DNA from: Cordilura impudica
Lineage: Eukaryota; Arthropoda; Insecta; Diptera; Scathophagidae
Assembly (NCBI GenBank): GCA_963682025.1
Contig: OY821517.1
Location: 298,495,344 to 298,559,343, forward strand
DNA: 64,000 bases
Direction of reading: 5' to 3'
Shown: in pieces, positions 10,687-21,788 of the stretch
How positions within the stretch are numbered: the first letter of the stretch is position 1
How the letters are laid out: every line of letters begins with the position of its first letter
Made by a program: the position numbers and the translations under genes
Notes under the pieces: generated by a model
The model's database searches: none
The model's input: only the letters and a program-made list of their open reading frames with translations
Told to the model about the DNA's origin: nothing

Positions 10687-11405
10687 CCACTTAGTGGTAT
10701 AGGGTATAATGACTGAGCTGATATTTACCAAAAATATTCGAGCTAGAACCATATTTTATTATACCGATCGACTCAGAATCACTTCCTGAGTAGATTTAGC
10801 GATGCCCGTCCGTCCGTCTGTGTAAACCTGCTAATCAAACTACAGATCGCAAATGTATGGTACATATATCTTGATGAAATTTGATATATGAGCTTCTATC
10901 AGCCATAGGACGAACTCTGTTGAAATTTGTGAAAATTGTTCCGATCTAGTTCCCATTCAAATGACCCCTATGAGATTGACTTAAATTGCCATCAGACCCA
11001 AACTATCATATAGATCTCAGTCAAATTGGGTTTGTGTGTGTTTATTACATCAGTAGTCCAAAAATAAACCCTATGGGACAATTCTTAGTCATAGCCCCCA
11101 CATAAAGCATCTTCCCGATCTTCACTTAAACCTATAAAAAAAGAAATATTGCACAGATTTTCCCAAATTCGGTTTGTATATGTTATTGGAAAATATGTTA
11201 CTTTACCAAATATGGCCAGGATCTGTCCAGTTTTCGAACTAGTCCCCATATAAATATAGCACCTGATATGAACTTTTTCAGTTCTGCAGGCAAAAAAAGT
11301 AATAAAAATTCCACTCAGATTTGGTTTATGCTTTCCAACTAATTGGGTAGTTGGACCTAAGACCAATTCTCTAAAGCATGCCATAGGCTATCGGTCTATA
11401 ACACT
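10687..11405 (-). mobile_element. Family A copy, diverged, reversed
   Basis: It starts with CCACTTAGTGGTATAGGGTA, has the CGTCCGTCCG microsatellite near 10806, and ends near GGCTATCGGTCTATA, a worn form of the palindromic terminus. It is clearly more diverged than the 1587, 46776 and 54183 copies. It forms the left part of an A-B-A composite that ends at 13945. Confidence 0.75.
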
Positions 11406-12122
11406 ATATTTTTCGTAATTATTTTTTTCAGAAAATGTAGTTTCAAATTTAAATGTACCAGTTTAAAAGTACCAGTTTTCCAATATTTTATTCTTGTCCG
11501 ATGTTTGTATCTCTGATGTAATCAATATATCAAATTTCATATTCCTAAATTACTTTTTAAGATACAAAAAGGTATCCTTTTACATTTACGGAACGTTTTT
11601 ACCCCCCCTAAACATCCGAATTTCCAAGAGTTTTTCTCTCATCTCTGGTGGAATCCACATACTATATTTCATATTCCCAAATTCGTTTGTTTAGAAGATA
11701 CAAAATGTACAATTTTCCCATTTTTGTCCGTTTTTCCTCCCCTAGACGTTAGAATTATCAATTAATTCATCCTTGACTGATGCCCATGTATTCGGTGGAG
11801 TCTGTATACCAAAAGTCATATATATAGATTAATATGTTAAGAAGGTACAAGAACGTACCATTTTTACCCTTTTTGGCTGTTTTTACCCCCCCCCCCCCCC
11901 CTTAACATCCTAAATTCCAAAAGTTTTCCTCTTATCGGATGTTTCTTTCTCTAGTGGAATCCAAAAACTATATTTTATACTCGTTTATTTAAAAGATACC
12001 AAATGTACACTTTTTGCCATTTTGGGCCATTTTTCGTCCCCTAGACGTAAGAATTACCAATAAATTCATACTCTACTAAAGCCCACGTATTCGGTGGAGA
12101 CTGTATAACAAAGTTCATATAT
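11406..12122 (+). repeat. Family B dispersed repeat, left part
   Basis: It contains internally repeated units: each has a phrase like CCGATGTTTGTATCTCT, then a TTTCATATTCCTAAATT-type block, then a run of C (C14 or so at about 11887-11901), then CTAGACGTTAGAAT. The same array recurs at 55790-57190. The unit seems to be about 200-250 bp and is degenerate. An element at 12123 interrupts it and it resumes at 13063. Confidence 0.65.
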
Positions 12123-13062
12123 GTGACCCGGTCTATGAAAAGGTGGCTCATGACTCACAAAATTATTTTTCGCTTTTATTTTGGTTCGGATAGTTTTTGA
12201 GACGCTCTTTCACATGGTGAAAATCAGAAAGTCCTAACTTGCTTGGAAGTGTACTAAAAATGTAGAGAAAGAAGAGCACAAATGAAAGAAAAACAGAATT
12301 TTATTGAAAATCGAGAATCAAGATAATACATGGAATTGAAAATGAAACGCTACAAAAATGAAACGCTACAAAAATGACTTTACCAAAAAAAACAAGCTAT
12401 TTTGCAAAAAAAATATTTATTTAGCAATATGTAGTAGTTTTATTCGCCGCCATCCTTGTTGAAACCTTTGCAGTTGCTCGTTTTTTGAATCTTCTTCTGG
12501 AGATGAGGCCTTACGTCTTCTTGATTTTTTTATTGGAATTGAATTCGCAGGTTTCTTCAGTTTTTTATTTTTTGGATCGTGATTTGACGATGCAGCTCAG
12601 CATAACCAAATCAAGTTCATGTTTTGATAATTCTAGATAGTTGTTTCTTGCATTTTCTATTATCTTTCGCGGTATCATTTTTTGGCATTTCTTATTACAG
12701 CAATGTTCCGAAATAAATTTATTTACCAATTCCTTTTCTTTGTATTGTAAAAAAACTTTGTTCCACTTCCATTTGATCTTTAGCTTGAAATAATGATTGT
12801 AGTTCCTCATCGTAATTGATACCAACATCATCGAAAGAATCATAATCATTCTCTTCATTTTAACCAAAATATTTTTGAAAAACCTCACTAAATTCTTCAT
12901 CGAGACATTATTCACTAGTTCCTAACGGAAAAGACCAACAGAAACGATTACACCAACGACATAACGAAGAAAAACTGACGAAATTCATTGTTTATCTTTA
13001 ACAGATGATTTCTCGAAATTTTGTTTTTGAGTCATAAGCCACCTTTACATAGACCGGGTCAC
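12123..13062. mobile_element. DNA transposon, ~940 bp, termini GTGACCCGGTCTATG, with coding remnant
   Basis: The left end GTGACCCGGTCTATGAAAAG continues as GTGGCTCATGACTCA; the right end gives the inverse TGAGTCATAAGCCACC then CATAGACCGGGTCAC. The flanks are ATATAT on both sides. It interrupts family B. On the minus strand a gene remnant starts near 12902 and runs to about 12430 across two frames. It shows an acidic N-terminus (NEENDYDSFDDVG), then CCNKKC and ELSKHELDLVM, and a basic KKSRRRK tail. I cannot place the superfamily; it may be an internally deleted copy of a larger element. Confidence 0.78.
12430..12905 (-). pseudogene. Remnant of an unidentified transposon protein
   Basis: The longest open piece is 116 codons (12565-12915), but a neighbouring frame reads better at the N-terminus: starting near 12902 it gives an acidic stretch with YDSFDDVGINYDEE. 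The frame then has to shift to keep HCCNKKCQKM and LELSKHELDLVM. The CC..KC pattern followed by a helical LSK-ELDL block suggests a small zinc-binding N-terminal domain of a transposase, but this is inference. There is no catalytic triad. Confidence 0.5.
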
Positions 13063-13370
13063 ATATATAGATTAATATTTGAAGAAGATGCAGAAAGGTG
13101 CAATTTTTACCCTTTTTGGCCGTTTTTTCCCCTTAAATGGCCGAATTTCGAAAAAATTATTTCTGAGCCCACATTTGTTTCTCGGATGGAGACTACATAC
13201 CAAATTTCATATTCCTGATTAATTTGTTACCATTTTCCCCCTTTTTGTCCGCTTTTACCCCGTTAATGTACGAATTTTTAAAAATCCGTTCTTAGTGGAT
13301 CTTTACGCCGAGAGAGGAACCTACAGTCCAAATTTCAAGCTTCTGGTTCGAATGGTTTAGGCTGAGTCTA
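13063..13370 (+). repeat. Family B dispersed repeat, right part
   Basis: Continues family B after the 12123-13062 insertion, with GGCCGTTTTTTCCCC, TTAATGTACGAATTTTTAA and GCCGAGAGAGGAACCTACAG. The same sequence is found at 56960-57190. Confidence 0.62.
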
Positions 13371-13945
13371 TATACCGATGTCGGTCCGTTCATGTAAACC
13401 TTGTAATCAAACTACAGGTCACAAATATAAATTTGGCATATAAGCTTTTATCGGCCATAGGATGAACGCTATTGAAATTTGTGAGATTTGGTCCATGTTG
13501 AGACCTAGTCCCCATACAAATGACCCCTATGAAATCGACATAACTTGCCATAAGATCCAAATTATCATATAGATCTCAGTCAAATTGGGTTTGTACGTGT
13601 TTATTATATCCACTAATCAGTAGTCCAAATATAATCCCTATAGAACAATTCTTAGTCATAAGCCCCATATAGAGCTGCTTCCCGATCTTCACTTAAATCT
13701 ATCAAAAATTTGGTTTGTATTTTTTTTTTCAAAATATAAGTGACTTTACCAAATATGGTCAGGATCGGTCCATTTTTCGACCTAGTCCCCATATAAATAT
13801 AGCATCCGATATGAACTTTTTTATATTTGCAGCCAAAAAAATTAGTAACAATGCCACTCAAATTTGGTTTATGCTTATTTTCTATATCTATATAGGGTAT
13901 CGTGTAGTCGGTCTGGACCGAATTTAATTTTCTCACTTGTTTTAC
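13371..13945 (-). mobile_element. Family A fragment, reversed
   Basis: From GTCCGTTCATGTAAACCTTG to the worn terminus GTAGTCGGTCTGGACCG then TTTTCTCACTTGTTTT. It lacks the CATAGTGG end. Two reading frames over it (13652-14014 minus, 13715-13927 plus) are repeat-derived. Confidence 0.75.
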
Positions 13946-14640
13946 TTGTTTTTCTTTTACAAAATTCTTTAATTTCCCTTCCATCACATTACCTTTTAAG
14001 CTGCTGAAAACCACATTCCCCGAAAATCTTTAACATCATTGGTCACTTTCTTTGTTGCCTTGATTTCCCTTTTGCTGAAAGCCCAATATCTTTCCATTGG
14101 TCTAAATTCTGGACATTTTAAAGGATTTATTTCTTGACTCCAAGGGCACTTTACTGTAAAGTCAGGCTAAAAGAAAGTGGAAATCTCATGTTTCTTTAGT
14201 CTTTTTTCTAAACATTCTTTAATGTAAATATACTCGGATATTTTCCTTGTGGTTACTAACGACTTGTTCCTTTCGCCACAGCTGCAAACAGCTTGCCATA
14301 CCACCATTAATTTTGGAGGAAATTTTGACTGTTTTTTTTTTACTAAAACCTTTCGTCAACATTTCTCCGCTAATAATTAGTGTAAAACTCCTTGCATAGG
14401 AGCTGCAAAAGTCAAAAAAATCTTTTAAAAAAAATGTTTTACATTTTTTGGCACGGTGTTTCGTGTTTTTCACAGCAATCCTCTCTGATAATTTTTGCAC
14501 TTTGAAAGTCAGGCCAGCTTCCTTTTGCGTCTTCGCGAGCACTTTTTTTTAATTCCTAACTGTGGGTGGTCTTGAAAAGTTTTTATTTTCCGTTCTTTTA
14601 ATTTGTTTGCCATTTTGCCAGTAAATAAAAACATCTAGGA
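13946..14640 (-). pseudogene. Tc1/mariner-superfamily transposase relic
   Basis: On the minus strand the 107-residue frame 14219-14542 holds a helical N-terminal part (LTFKVQKLSERIAVKNTKHR). Further downstream (about 14050-14130, another frame) comes a C-terminal block reading CPEFRPMERYWAFSKREIK, like the NPP-CPE-RPIE-YWA segment after the last catalytic acid of an IS630/Tc1/mariner transposase. Stops and frameshifts break it. No clear termini were found. Confidence 0.6.
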
Positions 14641-14689
14641 GAAAAGTTTTAAAACCATAATTTTCTAGCATTAATTCCCAATCTTGTGA

Positions 14690-14900
14690 TTTACATTCAT
14701 AAAACCAGATATATCACTTCTGGCGAGTACCAGCCTACTAAACAAATTATCCGCGGTAAAAATTATTGGTTTTAGAGGAACTGTGATTCAGTATTTGCCA
14801 AGTTCAAAGCTCAAAAACTCGAGAAACAGGAAATATATGGCGATACGATTAAATCCGTTAGATATGTTTAGGAAATACCTTTGAATTTGGTCAAATCTCA
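14690..14900 (+). repeat. Family E short dispersed repeat
   Basis: Contains ATATATCACTTCTGGCG and TATCCGCGGTAAAAATTA. The same phrases in the same order occur at about 20035-20230 (there TATTCGCGGTAAAAATTA). Two copies only; origin unknown. Confidence 0.55.
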
Positions 14901-15330
14901 AAAAGAAGTATTTATTTTTTTTGTTGAAGTCCTAACTAATTTATTTATTTTTTACTTTTAATGTCAAATTATTTTTCAATATAATTTTTATCACGGATAC
15001 TTACTTATGGTATACTAGTACTCTTCAGAAGAGATTTATCGGGTTTTGTCAAGAAAGCATCAGGGAAAAATAAAAAAAAATTCTTCACCTAATTTTTTTT
15101 GATACAAACGATTTTAGCGACCTTGTGCCGATCTTCAAAAAATCTAAAAAAAATTCTCAACAATATTTTGGCCATAAGTATTCATATACCGCTTAAAAAA
15201 AAGCGCTAACAAAACTCATTAGGAAATGCCCTTTTACCCTCATATTCAAACAAAAATATTTGTCGTTTTAGAAATTATTAACCTCTTTCTTTTAACTCAT
15301 ACTCTCTGTCTGTCTTTCTGCTATGGGGCA
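14901..15330. other. Intron without recognisable feature
   Basis: AT-rich sequence with poly-A and poly-T runs; no reading frame and no repeat that I can pair. Confidence 0.5.
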
Positions 15331-15665
15331 ACCCCATTCCCTCTCATCCAATTGAACCGAAACTTGACCCATAGTCTTGTTGTGACTATAGATTAATTTT
15401 GGAGTAGTCACTCACAGTAACGGAGTAATTTAAAACCCATTTCCCCTTATCCGATCGATCTGAAACGTGGTCGATAGACTTTTGAAAAAAGATTAACCCT
15501 GACATAGTCACGCATAGTCACGCACAGTCACGGAGAGATTAAAACCTGAATTCCACTCATCCGATCGATCTGAAACTTTGTCCATAGACTTGTTGTGGCC
15601 AAAGATTAATTTTAAAATAGTCACGCAAAGTCATGCACAGTCACGGAGAGATTACAAAACTCATA
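15331..15665 (+). repeat. Tandem repeat, ~110-120 bp unit, three copies
   Basis: Three consecutive units each contain a phrase like CTCATCCGATCGATCTGAAAC, then CATAGACTTGTTGTG, then AGATTAATTTT and AGTCACGCACAGTCACGGAG. The first unit (from about 15331) is the most diverged. Not coding. Confidence 0.68.
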
Positions 15666-15980
15666 TGTTATAAGGAAAGAAAGAGTTTTAATAAAAACTT
15701 TGTTTTTATGGGTTAGATTATTTACAAATTGCCTCAGATGGATTCACGGCGATACATAAATTAAAAGAGAAATAACTAAAAATATAAATGAAGATTAGGT
15801 TAAGTGAATAACAAAAATGTTATAATGGTTCAAAGACAGAAATTTTGTACGCAACATTGGACATTTAAGAGTTTAGGATTCATAATTCTTTTATTTATTT
15901 TTATTTTATATATCTTTTTTTTATATAATTTTTTTTATTATTATTGTAATGTAATTTATTGAATATATATTTTTTACTAG

Positions 15981-16219
15981 ACTCATAAAAGTGAATTCGA
16001 TCAGCATAATACAAATTCTTCGGATCAAACAGAAATTGACGGTAAATTACGTTCAAATATTTCTGAACAAAATAATCATACTGGCTTAACGACAGGTGGT
16101 GGTAATTATACGTCCAGTGGTGGCGGAAGTGGAGATACTCAAAGTTTAGAAGGTAATCTGGAAAATGAAACAAAATCAATATCCAGCCTAAAATCAGCAG
16201 GTTCAAATAGTCAAGAAAG
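15981..16219 (+). CDS. cno: canoe exon: FHA-DIL linker, Ser/Gly/Asn-rich
   Basis: 239 bp between acceptor TTTTTACTAG and donor AG|GTAAGT. It starts in phase 0, consistent with the previous exon, and encodes about 79 residues beginning THKSEFDQHNTNSS. A Gly-rich stretch (GGGNYTSSGGGSGD) lies in the middle and SISSLKSAGSNSQE at the end. This is low-complexity, probably disordered linker before the DIL domain. It ends in phase 2 and completes an Arg codon with the next exon. The open frame over the whole span, flanked by good splice sites, supports it. Confidence 0.82.
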
Positions 16220-16645
16220 GTAAGTTTAAATTGTAATTTCTAAAAATGTGAGCTGGATACGATTTGACTAAATATAATTGCGATTTTAAAAATTTTGAAA
16301 TAATATCCAAGTTATCCGAAAGAAAAAATTAATAATTTATATCAAACTATTTTCTTTATAAATTACAGCTTTCACTTTACACACAACACATTGAAATTAT
16401 AATAAATTATAATGTTAATTAATTTTGTAAATTGTTTCTAATTTGAATCATGTCATCATCAATTTGTTTTTAATTTAATTTAAATCTGTAATATGTTTCT
16501 TTTTTTTAATTTGCCTTTATAGTTGTGTATTGTCTGCTAAAATTATCATTTATTTAATATATACAATAAAAAAGTTCTCATTATAGATATATTTATTTAT
16601 GTTTAATTATATTAAATTATTCTTCTTATTTTTGTCTTTGTTTAG

Positions 16646-16843
16646 ATCTCCAAAAATGCCTTCATCATCCACCTCAGCGGCCGCTCATATCGAACCCCAG
16701 GGTCAAGAGCCTATTCTGCCGGCAGTTTTAGAGTTTCCTGAAACACATCAGGAATTATTTCTAAGACATATTATATCAGAATTGGATGTCAATGCACCAC
16801 ATTTTAAATTAGCTCCTGTATATTCATTATATTTATGTGCCAG
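16646..16843 (+). CDS. cno: canoe exon: start of the DIL (dilute) domain region
   Basis: 198 bp between acceptor TTTGTTTAG and donor AG|GTATGT. It encodes SPKMPSSSTSAA, then the conserved EPILPAVLEFPETHQELF and a block ending FKLAPVYSLYLCA. This matches the pre-DIL segment of afadin, where a similar LILPASIEF phrase is followed by a HFKLSP-YVLYMACRY block. It starts with one base completing Arg and ends in phase 2, again completing Arg with the 20575 exon. Confidence 0.93.
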
Positions 16844-17592
16844 GTATGTATAAATTTATGTTTTTCCTGCTATGTTTTATTGAGGCATGAATTTAAATTG
16901 GTGTTATAGTCGATGTCGTTTTAAATGTATTATTAAATGTCCATGGAGAATAATGCCATGAAATTTATTTTTTAAGCTTTATTGCTTTGGTGTTTTAATA
17001 AATTAGCAATTATATTCGGATAAACACTTTTGCAATTCTAAAAACTAATAGGAATCATACATTAATGAGTAGGGTATACTCAGTCGTACTAACTATCTAG
17101 CAAATATTTTTGAAAACTCTTTTCACTGTTATGAAGCGTAGAACATTTAATTTAAGAACTAGTTTGAAGTTGAAGAGTCAGTTTCAAATGGAAGCAATAG
17201 TTTCAAAAGATTTTTTTACAATATAGTTACCCAGGCAAAAAAAAACTCAAGGCAAAGTGTTGGGCAAATCACTTTTCAGGGTGTCAAACGTGTTGAAGGA
17301 TCATTAGTTTTTTATTTATTACTGATTTTCCATCCCCAAAATAATAATCTGGGCTTTGTCGATTGTATTTTATAACATTTTATAACAATGCATTGGCAAG
17401 TCATTAGAAAAAAAATTAAATGAAAATAAAATAAAATAAAAATTGGAATAAACAAACGCACAGTGGGTTGAATGATATTCAAAATGAGGATTAATTCAGG
17501 GAAGCCGTATTAAAAAAAAATATTTTTTTACAAGTTATTATTAAAACATTACAAACTACAATTTGGGGGGAAAAAAATAATTTTTTAAACCT
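16844..17592 (+). other. Intron without recognisable feature
   Basis: AT-rich. No paired repeat and no reading frame above background. Confidence 0.5.
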
Positions 17593-18312
17593 GGGCTCTA
17601 ATTCCCGCAGTCGTGATCGAAATAATTTCGTATCGGAATTAATTTCGATAGTTCGAAATTTTCTCGTTAAGAATCGAAACGATTTTATGTTTCAGTGTTA
17701 TAAAAAAAATCTTAAGAAGTTACACAACACTGTACAAATGTAAAGGACTAATAAAAAAAGGCAAACAAAAACATATATTTAATTTTTCAACAACCACAAG
17801 CAAGTTTTCAAAGTGGAAAAATATTTTAAAAACTAATTTGGACAAAAAAAAAAATGGATTCAACTTTCTTTTTCATTCCTCATCATCCGACTCTGACGAA
17901 GAGCAACATTTGAATAAAATTAGAAAGAAAATTCGTGATTCCACGATTTGGAGTCTTTAGATGGACGCCCAGAAAAATTTAACTTGTCGTCAACTTCTCC
18001 CAAAGTCTGTTGGCTGTTGCTTTGCCTTGTGCGCAATTTGGCAAAACACCTTTGGCCAAGTCCGAGTGCTCTGCCATAAACTCAGCAAGTGCCTGCTTTT
18101 GCGTTGAATTTATTTTTGTTATTTTTGACTCAAATTATCTATCAACTCGACTAAAATGTCGTACGGTTGCGTTTGAGTACTCGCTCGTTATCGAGTAACA
18201 TCATTCGAAATTTCGATACTTGTTACTCGATAACGGCTGAGGGCATCCCAAAAGAAAAAATTTCGCACGTTTGAGTAGAATTTCGATCGCTTCGACTCAG
18301 AGAATTAGAGCA
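17593..18312. mobile_element. MITE, ~720 bp, imperfect termini GGCTCTAATTC / GAATTAGAGC
   Basis: Left GGGCTCTAATTCCCGCAGTC then GTGATCGAAAT; right ATTTCGATCGCTTCGACTCA then GAGAATTAGAGCAC. The inverted repeats extend about 35 bp with mismatches, and both ends are rich in TCGAAAT and TATCGAG motifs. The internal 62-codon frame (18010-18198) has no recognisable domain. The ends resemble in style, but do not match, those of the MITE at 26278. Confidence 0.66.
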
Positions 18313-18599
18313 CAGCATAAATAAATCTATGAGTAATAAACTCTACGCTAGCAATCTGAGGCTAGGATTTACTTAATAATGGCATAAAAAGATTATAGAC
18401 ACGTAAATAAAGTCTAATTCAAGATGCGGGCTTATATAAATTCATAATTGGCTAAATTTAACAAAAACTTTTTTTTTTTATTTTTGCAACTCTTAAAGCG
18501 GAATAATCTGTACTCTTATGGGCCAAAAGTATAGGAGTATTATTTCTCATATTTTTATGGTTGTAAAATCAATTTTTCCAAAAACTCTGTATAGAAATA

Positions 18600-20015
18600 T
18601 TTTTTTATACTCTAACCAATATGTTTGTAACTTCCAAAAATATTTAACACCGAGTAACTTAGAATCACTTTCTGAGTCGAGTTATTGATGTCCGTCCGTC
18701 TGTCTGCTTGTCTGTCCGACTGTGTGTCCATGTAAAATGTGTAATCAAACTAAAGGTAGCAATTATGCACATATATTTTGATGAAATTCCTGTGGTTTTA
18801 TAGAATAACCGCGTATGTCATAAAATCAAAATGTTCAGGGGAGCCAAAAAACGTTATATTTGAAATTATGGGATCGATATAAAGATTTTAGAAATTTTTT
18901 ATACTTTATATAAAATTTTGAGTCAAAAATCTTCAGAGGAATAGATCCTAGAGAAGGATGAAAAAAACAATATGTAAATTACACTTAAAGTGTGTGCAGA
19001 TAAAACAACTTATGTCGACAAACGTCGTTTTCTTTGAAAAAGAAAACTACCAATGCAACCCCCATGTAGACATAAGTTTTTGTTGCTTGAAAAATTGATT
19101 TTTTTGTTCGTCAACAAAAGGTTAACGGGACTTAGGATGAGAATATAACAACGTTTCAAGAATAATAGTGACAAAAAATAACAGAAATAAACACACTAGT
19201 TTTTATTATTTTGCATTTTTTTTTCATTAATAACAACGTATGTCGCTATGTGTCGTTTTTTGAGAAAATAATTTGTCAGCGATCCAACGTAGGTTGACAT
19301 ACGTCGTTAGTGCTGCAAATTAATTTAATAAACATTTAAGTTACGTCGTTATTTAAAGAAAAAACTCAGAAATGGTCAATATTTTTTTTTTTTTTAAATT
19401 GAACACATGTAAAGAGCGCTAAAAATTAATATATTTGGCATCGTTAACTCAAAACTGACAAAAATGGACATACGCGGTTATTCCAGAAAACCAAAGATTT
19501 AGTATATTAGCTTTTATCGGACATAGGAAATTAGTGAAATTCGGTGCAAATTTTGTCCCCATAAGGTCCAGAATATCATATACATATATACATATATCGA
19601 TAAAATTTGCTATATATATGTGTGTGTATCATACCCACTAATCAATAGCCCAAAAATAAACCCTGTATGATAATTTTAAGTCATTGTACCCATATAATGC
19701 TGATTTCCCATCCCGATTAAATCTATTAAAAAACAAATTTATTGTATAAATTTTGTTTATATATTAAAAAACAAATTTATTGTATAAATTTTGTTTATAT
19801 AGGTACATATGTTTTTGAGAAAAGTAAGCGACTATTAAATGTGGCCACGATCGGTCCATTTTGAACTTTTCTATATCTCTAAGATACAAATTGGTAACAA
19901 TAATACAAAAATTTTGTTATGCTTATTTTCTATATCCAGATATTGCCTCAGCAAATTTGGATCCAAGACCCCCCTTTCGAAACGCATGATATAGGGTATT
20001 GTATAGTCGGTCTAG
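18600..20015 (-). mobile_element. Family A copy, reversed, split by a nested MITE
   Basis: The 5' piece (to 18790) has TGTCCGTCCGTCTGTCTGC and TGTAATCAAACTAAAGGT. The 3' piece (from 19498) has GCTTTTATCGGACATAGG and ends GTATAGTCGGTCTAGACCGA. The insertion falls inside a phrase that in other copies reads GATGAAATTTGGTATATAAG. A ~48 bp tandem duplication (AAAAAACAAATTTATTGTAT) lies at about 19726-19802. Confidence 0.75.
18791..19497. mobile_element. MITE nested in family A, termini GAATAACCGCGTATGTC
   Basis: The left end TGTGGTTTTATAGAATAACC then GCGTATGTC, and the right end GACATACGCGGTTATTCC then AGAAAACCAAA, are inverted repeats of about 30 bp. The interior repeats variants of ACATACGTCGTT / AACGTCGTTTT several times. 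Removing it restores a continuous family A sequence, which defines the borders. Confidence 0.75.
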
Positions 20016-20574
20016 ACCGACTTTCTTATCACCAAACCATATATATCACTTTTGGGCATACTTTGCCTACTAACAAAATTATTCGCGGTAAAAATTAATA
20101 TTCTAAGGGGCATATTGATGAAAAATTAACAAAAAAAAAAATATAGTATTTCCCAAGCTAAAACCACAATTTCCCTAGAAATAGGCAATAGATGGGCGCA
20201 AAATTAAATCCGTACTTTCGTGTAAACCCAATCTGATTCTTGTCAATTTCTAGTATTTATGTTTCGCTTTAAGAGTTACAATAATCAAAAAATAAAATAA
20301 AAGTTTTCGGTAAAAACCCATCCATGATATAGTCAACTTTTTGAATTATATCAATCCCGAAATTGAATTTAAAAAATTATTAATTGAAAATTTAAATCAA
20401 AGCATTGGCTTACATAAAGCCTCAAATGCCACAATTCAATCACCAGTTAGAGATTTATAAATTATTTTAAAATTTAAATAAATTTAATATGAAATGACAG
20501 AAAACAAACTACTGGTCACCTTTTTTTTTTCTCTAAAAACAATTATTTATAACGTGTTTTCTTTTGTTTTCCAG
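20016..20574 (+). other. Intron: family E second copy, then T-rich acceptor
   Basis: 20035-20230 pairs with 14690-14900 (family E). The rest has no feature until the run of T at about 20519-20531 and the acceptor TTTTGTTTTCCAG. Confidence 0.55.
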
Positions 20575-21040
20575 ATACCGTGCTTCAACACACTACCGTC
20601 CAGAGCTCCAGCCCACAGAACGTGCCCATAAACTAACAATATTTTTACATCACGTTGCAAATTTAATTTACAATGTTGTCCAAGAACAATATTCAGATCC
20701 ACGTATATTGGCCTTTTGGATGGCCAACTCATCGGAGTTTTTACATTTTCTTAAATCGGATCGTCACATTAGCGCATTTTCCGTACAAGCTCAAGAGGTT
20801 TTGGCGGAGAGTGTACAAACAGCGTTTCGCAATTTAGTAAATTGTTTTCGAGTTGAATTATCACAGACACTGAATCAGTTCCTATCGGAGACAATAGATC
20901 ATGATTCAGCGGCTGGTTTGGTATTAACCGTGCTGGGTTCGGCGATGGCTCTACTACGGAGATGTCGTGTTAATGCCGCCTTGACGATACAATTATTTTC
21001 ACAATTATTTCATTATATTAATGTGATTTGTTTCAATACG
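20575..21040 (+). CDS. cno: canoe exon: DIL (dilute) domain, first large part
   Basis: 466 bp between acceptor GTTTTCCAG and donor ACG|GTGAGC. It encodes YRASTHYRPELQPTERAH, then a helical domain with LAFWMANSSEFLHFLKSD, and later LLRRCRVNAALTIQLFSQL followed by a helix ending FNT. These are the hallmark motifs of the DIL domain shared by afadin/canoe and class V myosins. In myosin V this region binds cargo; in afadin its partner roles are less defined. The frame continues past the donor into intron (giving a longer apparent frame to 21148), but the acceptor at 21189 and phase 0 fit the canonical junction. Confidence 0.96.
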
Positions 21041-21188
21041 GTGAGCGAAAGAAAAAGTTTGTTTTATAATTTTTTTCCATTTTTATTTTATGAGTTTGGA
21101 CCACAAATTTTACTTTTAAAAGATGAAAAATCCTACCTCAAAAACTAATTTCAATGTTTGATGTTTCCGTAATTTTATATTTTTCCAG

Positions 21189-21713
21189 ATTGTTGCCAAC
21201 TCTCACATGTGTACTGGTGACTGGGGTAAAGTTATGACCGAACGTTTACAACTGCTAGAACTATGGGCTGAACGTCAGGGCTTAGAACTGGCGGCCGATT
21301 GTCATCTAGCTAAAATAAATCAATGTGCCCAATTTCTACAAGCTCCTAAAACGTCAGTGGAAGAGATACAACAGTTAGCTTGCTCTTGTTTCCGTTTGAA
21401 TTCCTTGCAAATGGCTGCTTTACTACAACAAGAGAAAATACCCCGAAATCTCGTTGATACGGCCATACGTATGGCCGAATCTGTAGCTGATGAGCTTACG
21501 CGAGCCGATGGTCGTGAAGTTCGCTTAGAAGAATCACCCGAATTACATTTAGCTTTGTTGCTACCCGATGATGGTTTTAGTTGCGATGTTGTCCGAGGTA
21601 TACCCTCGGGTCTCGTGGACTTCATAAATCCTTTACAACAACAGGGTATGTGTCGCTTGGCAGCCCAACCCACCTCCATAGGATTATGGACTGTTTACAT
21701 GCATCAATTTAAT
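21189..21713 (+). CDS. cno: canoe exon: DIL domain, second part, and DIL-PDZ linker
   Basis: 525 bp (175 codons), phase 0 at both ends, acceptor TTTTTCCAG and donor AAT|GTAAGT. It carries WAERQGLELAADCHLAK and FRLNSLQMAALLQ, both characteristic of afadin/canoe DIL, then ADELTRADGREVRLEESPEL and LLPDDGFSCDVVRGIPSG. The last part approaches the PDZ domain. The length and spacing of these blocks are as in afadin, with no gap. The preceding intron is only 148 bp. Confidence 0.96.
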
Positions 21714-21788
21714 GTAAGTTTGAAATCTTTTTGAATTTGCTTTTTCAGTTTGTATAGAAATTTTCCCTTTAATTTAATTTGTTTCCAG

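Noticed and set aside
11884..11901. C-run as a possible telomeric or regulatory element
   Set aside because: It is part of family B and recurs at 55985; a simple homopolymer.
15901..16206. 101-codon minus frame
   Set aside because: Antisense of the canoe linker exon.
18010..18198. 62-codon frame with several Cys
   Set aside because: Inside a MITE; no similarity recognised and no partner exon.
21320..21679. 119-codon minus frame
   Set aside because: Antisense shadow of the DIL exon.
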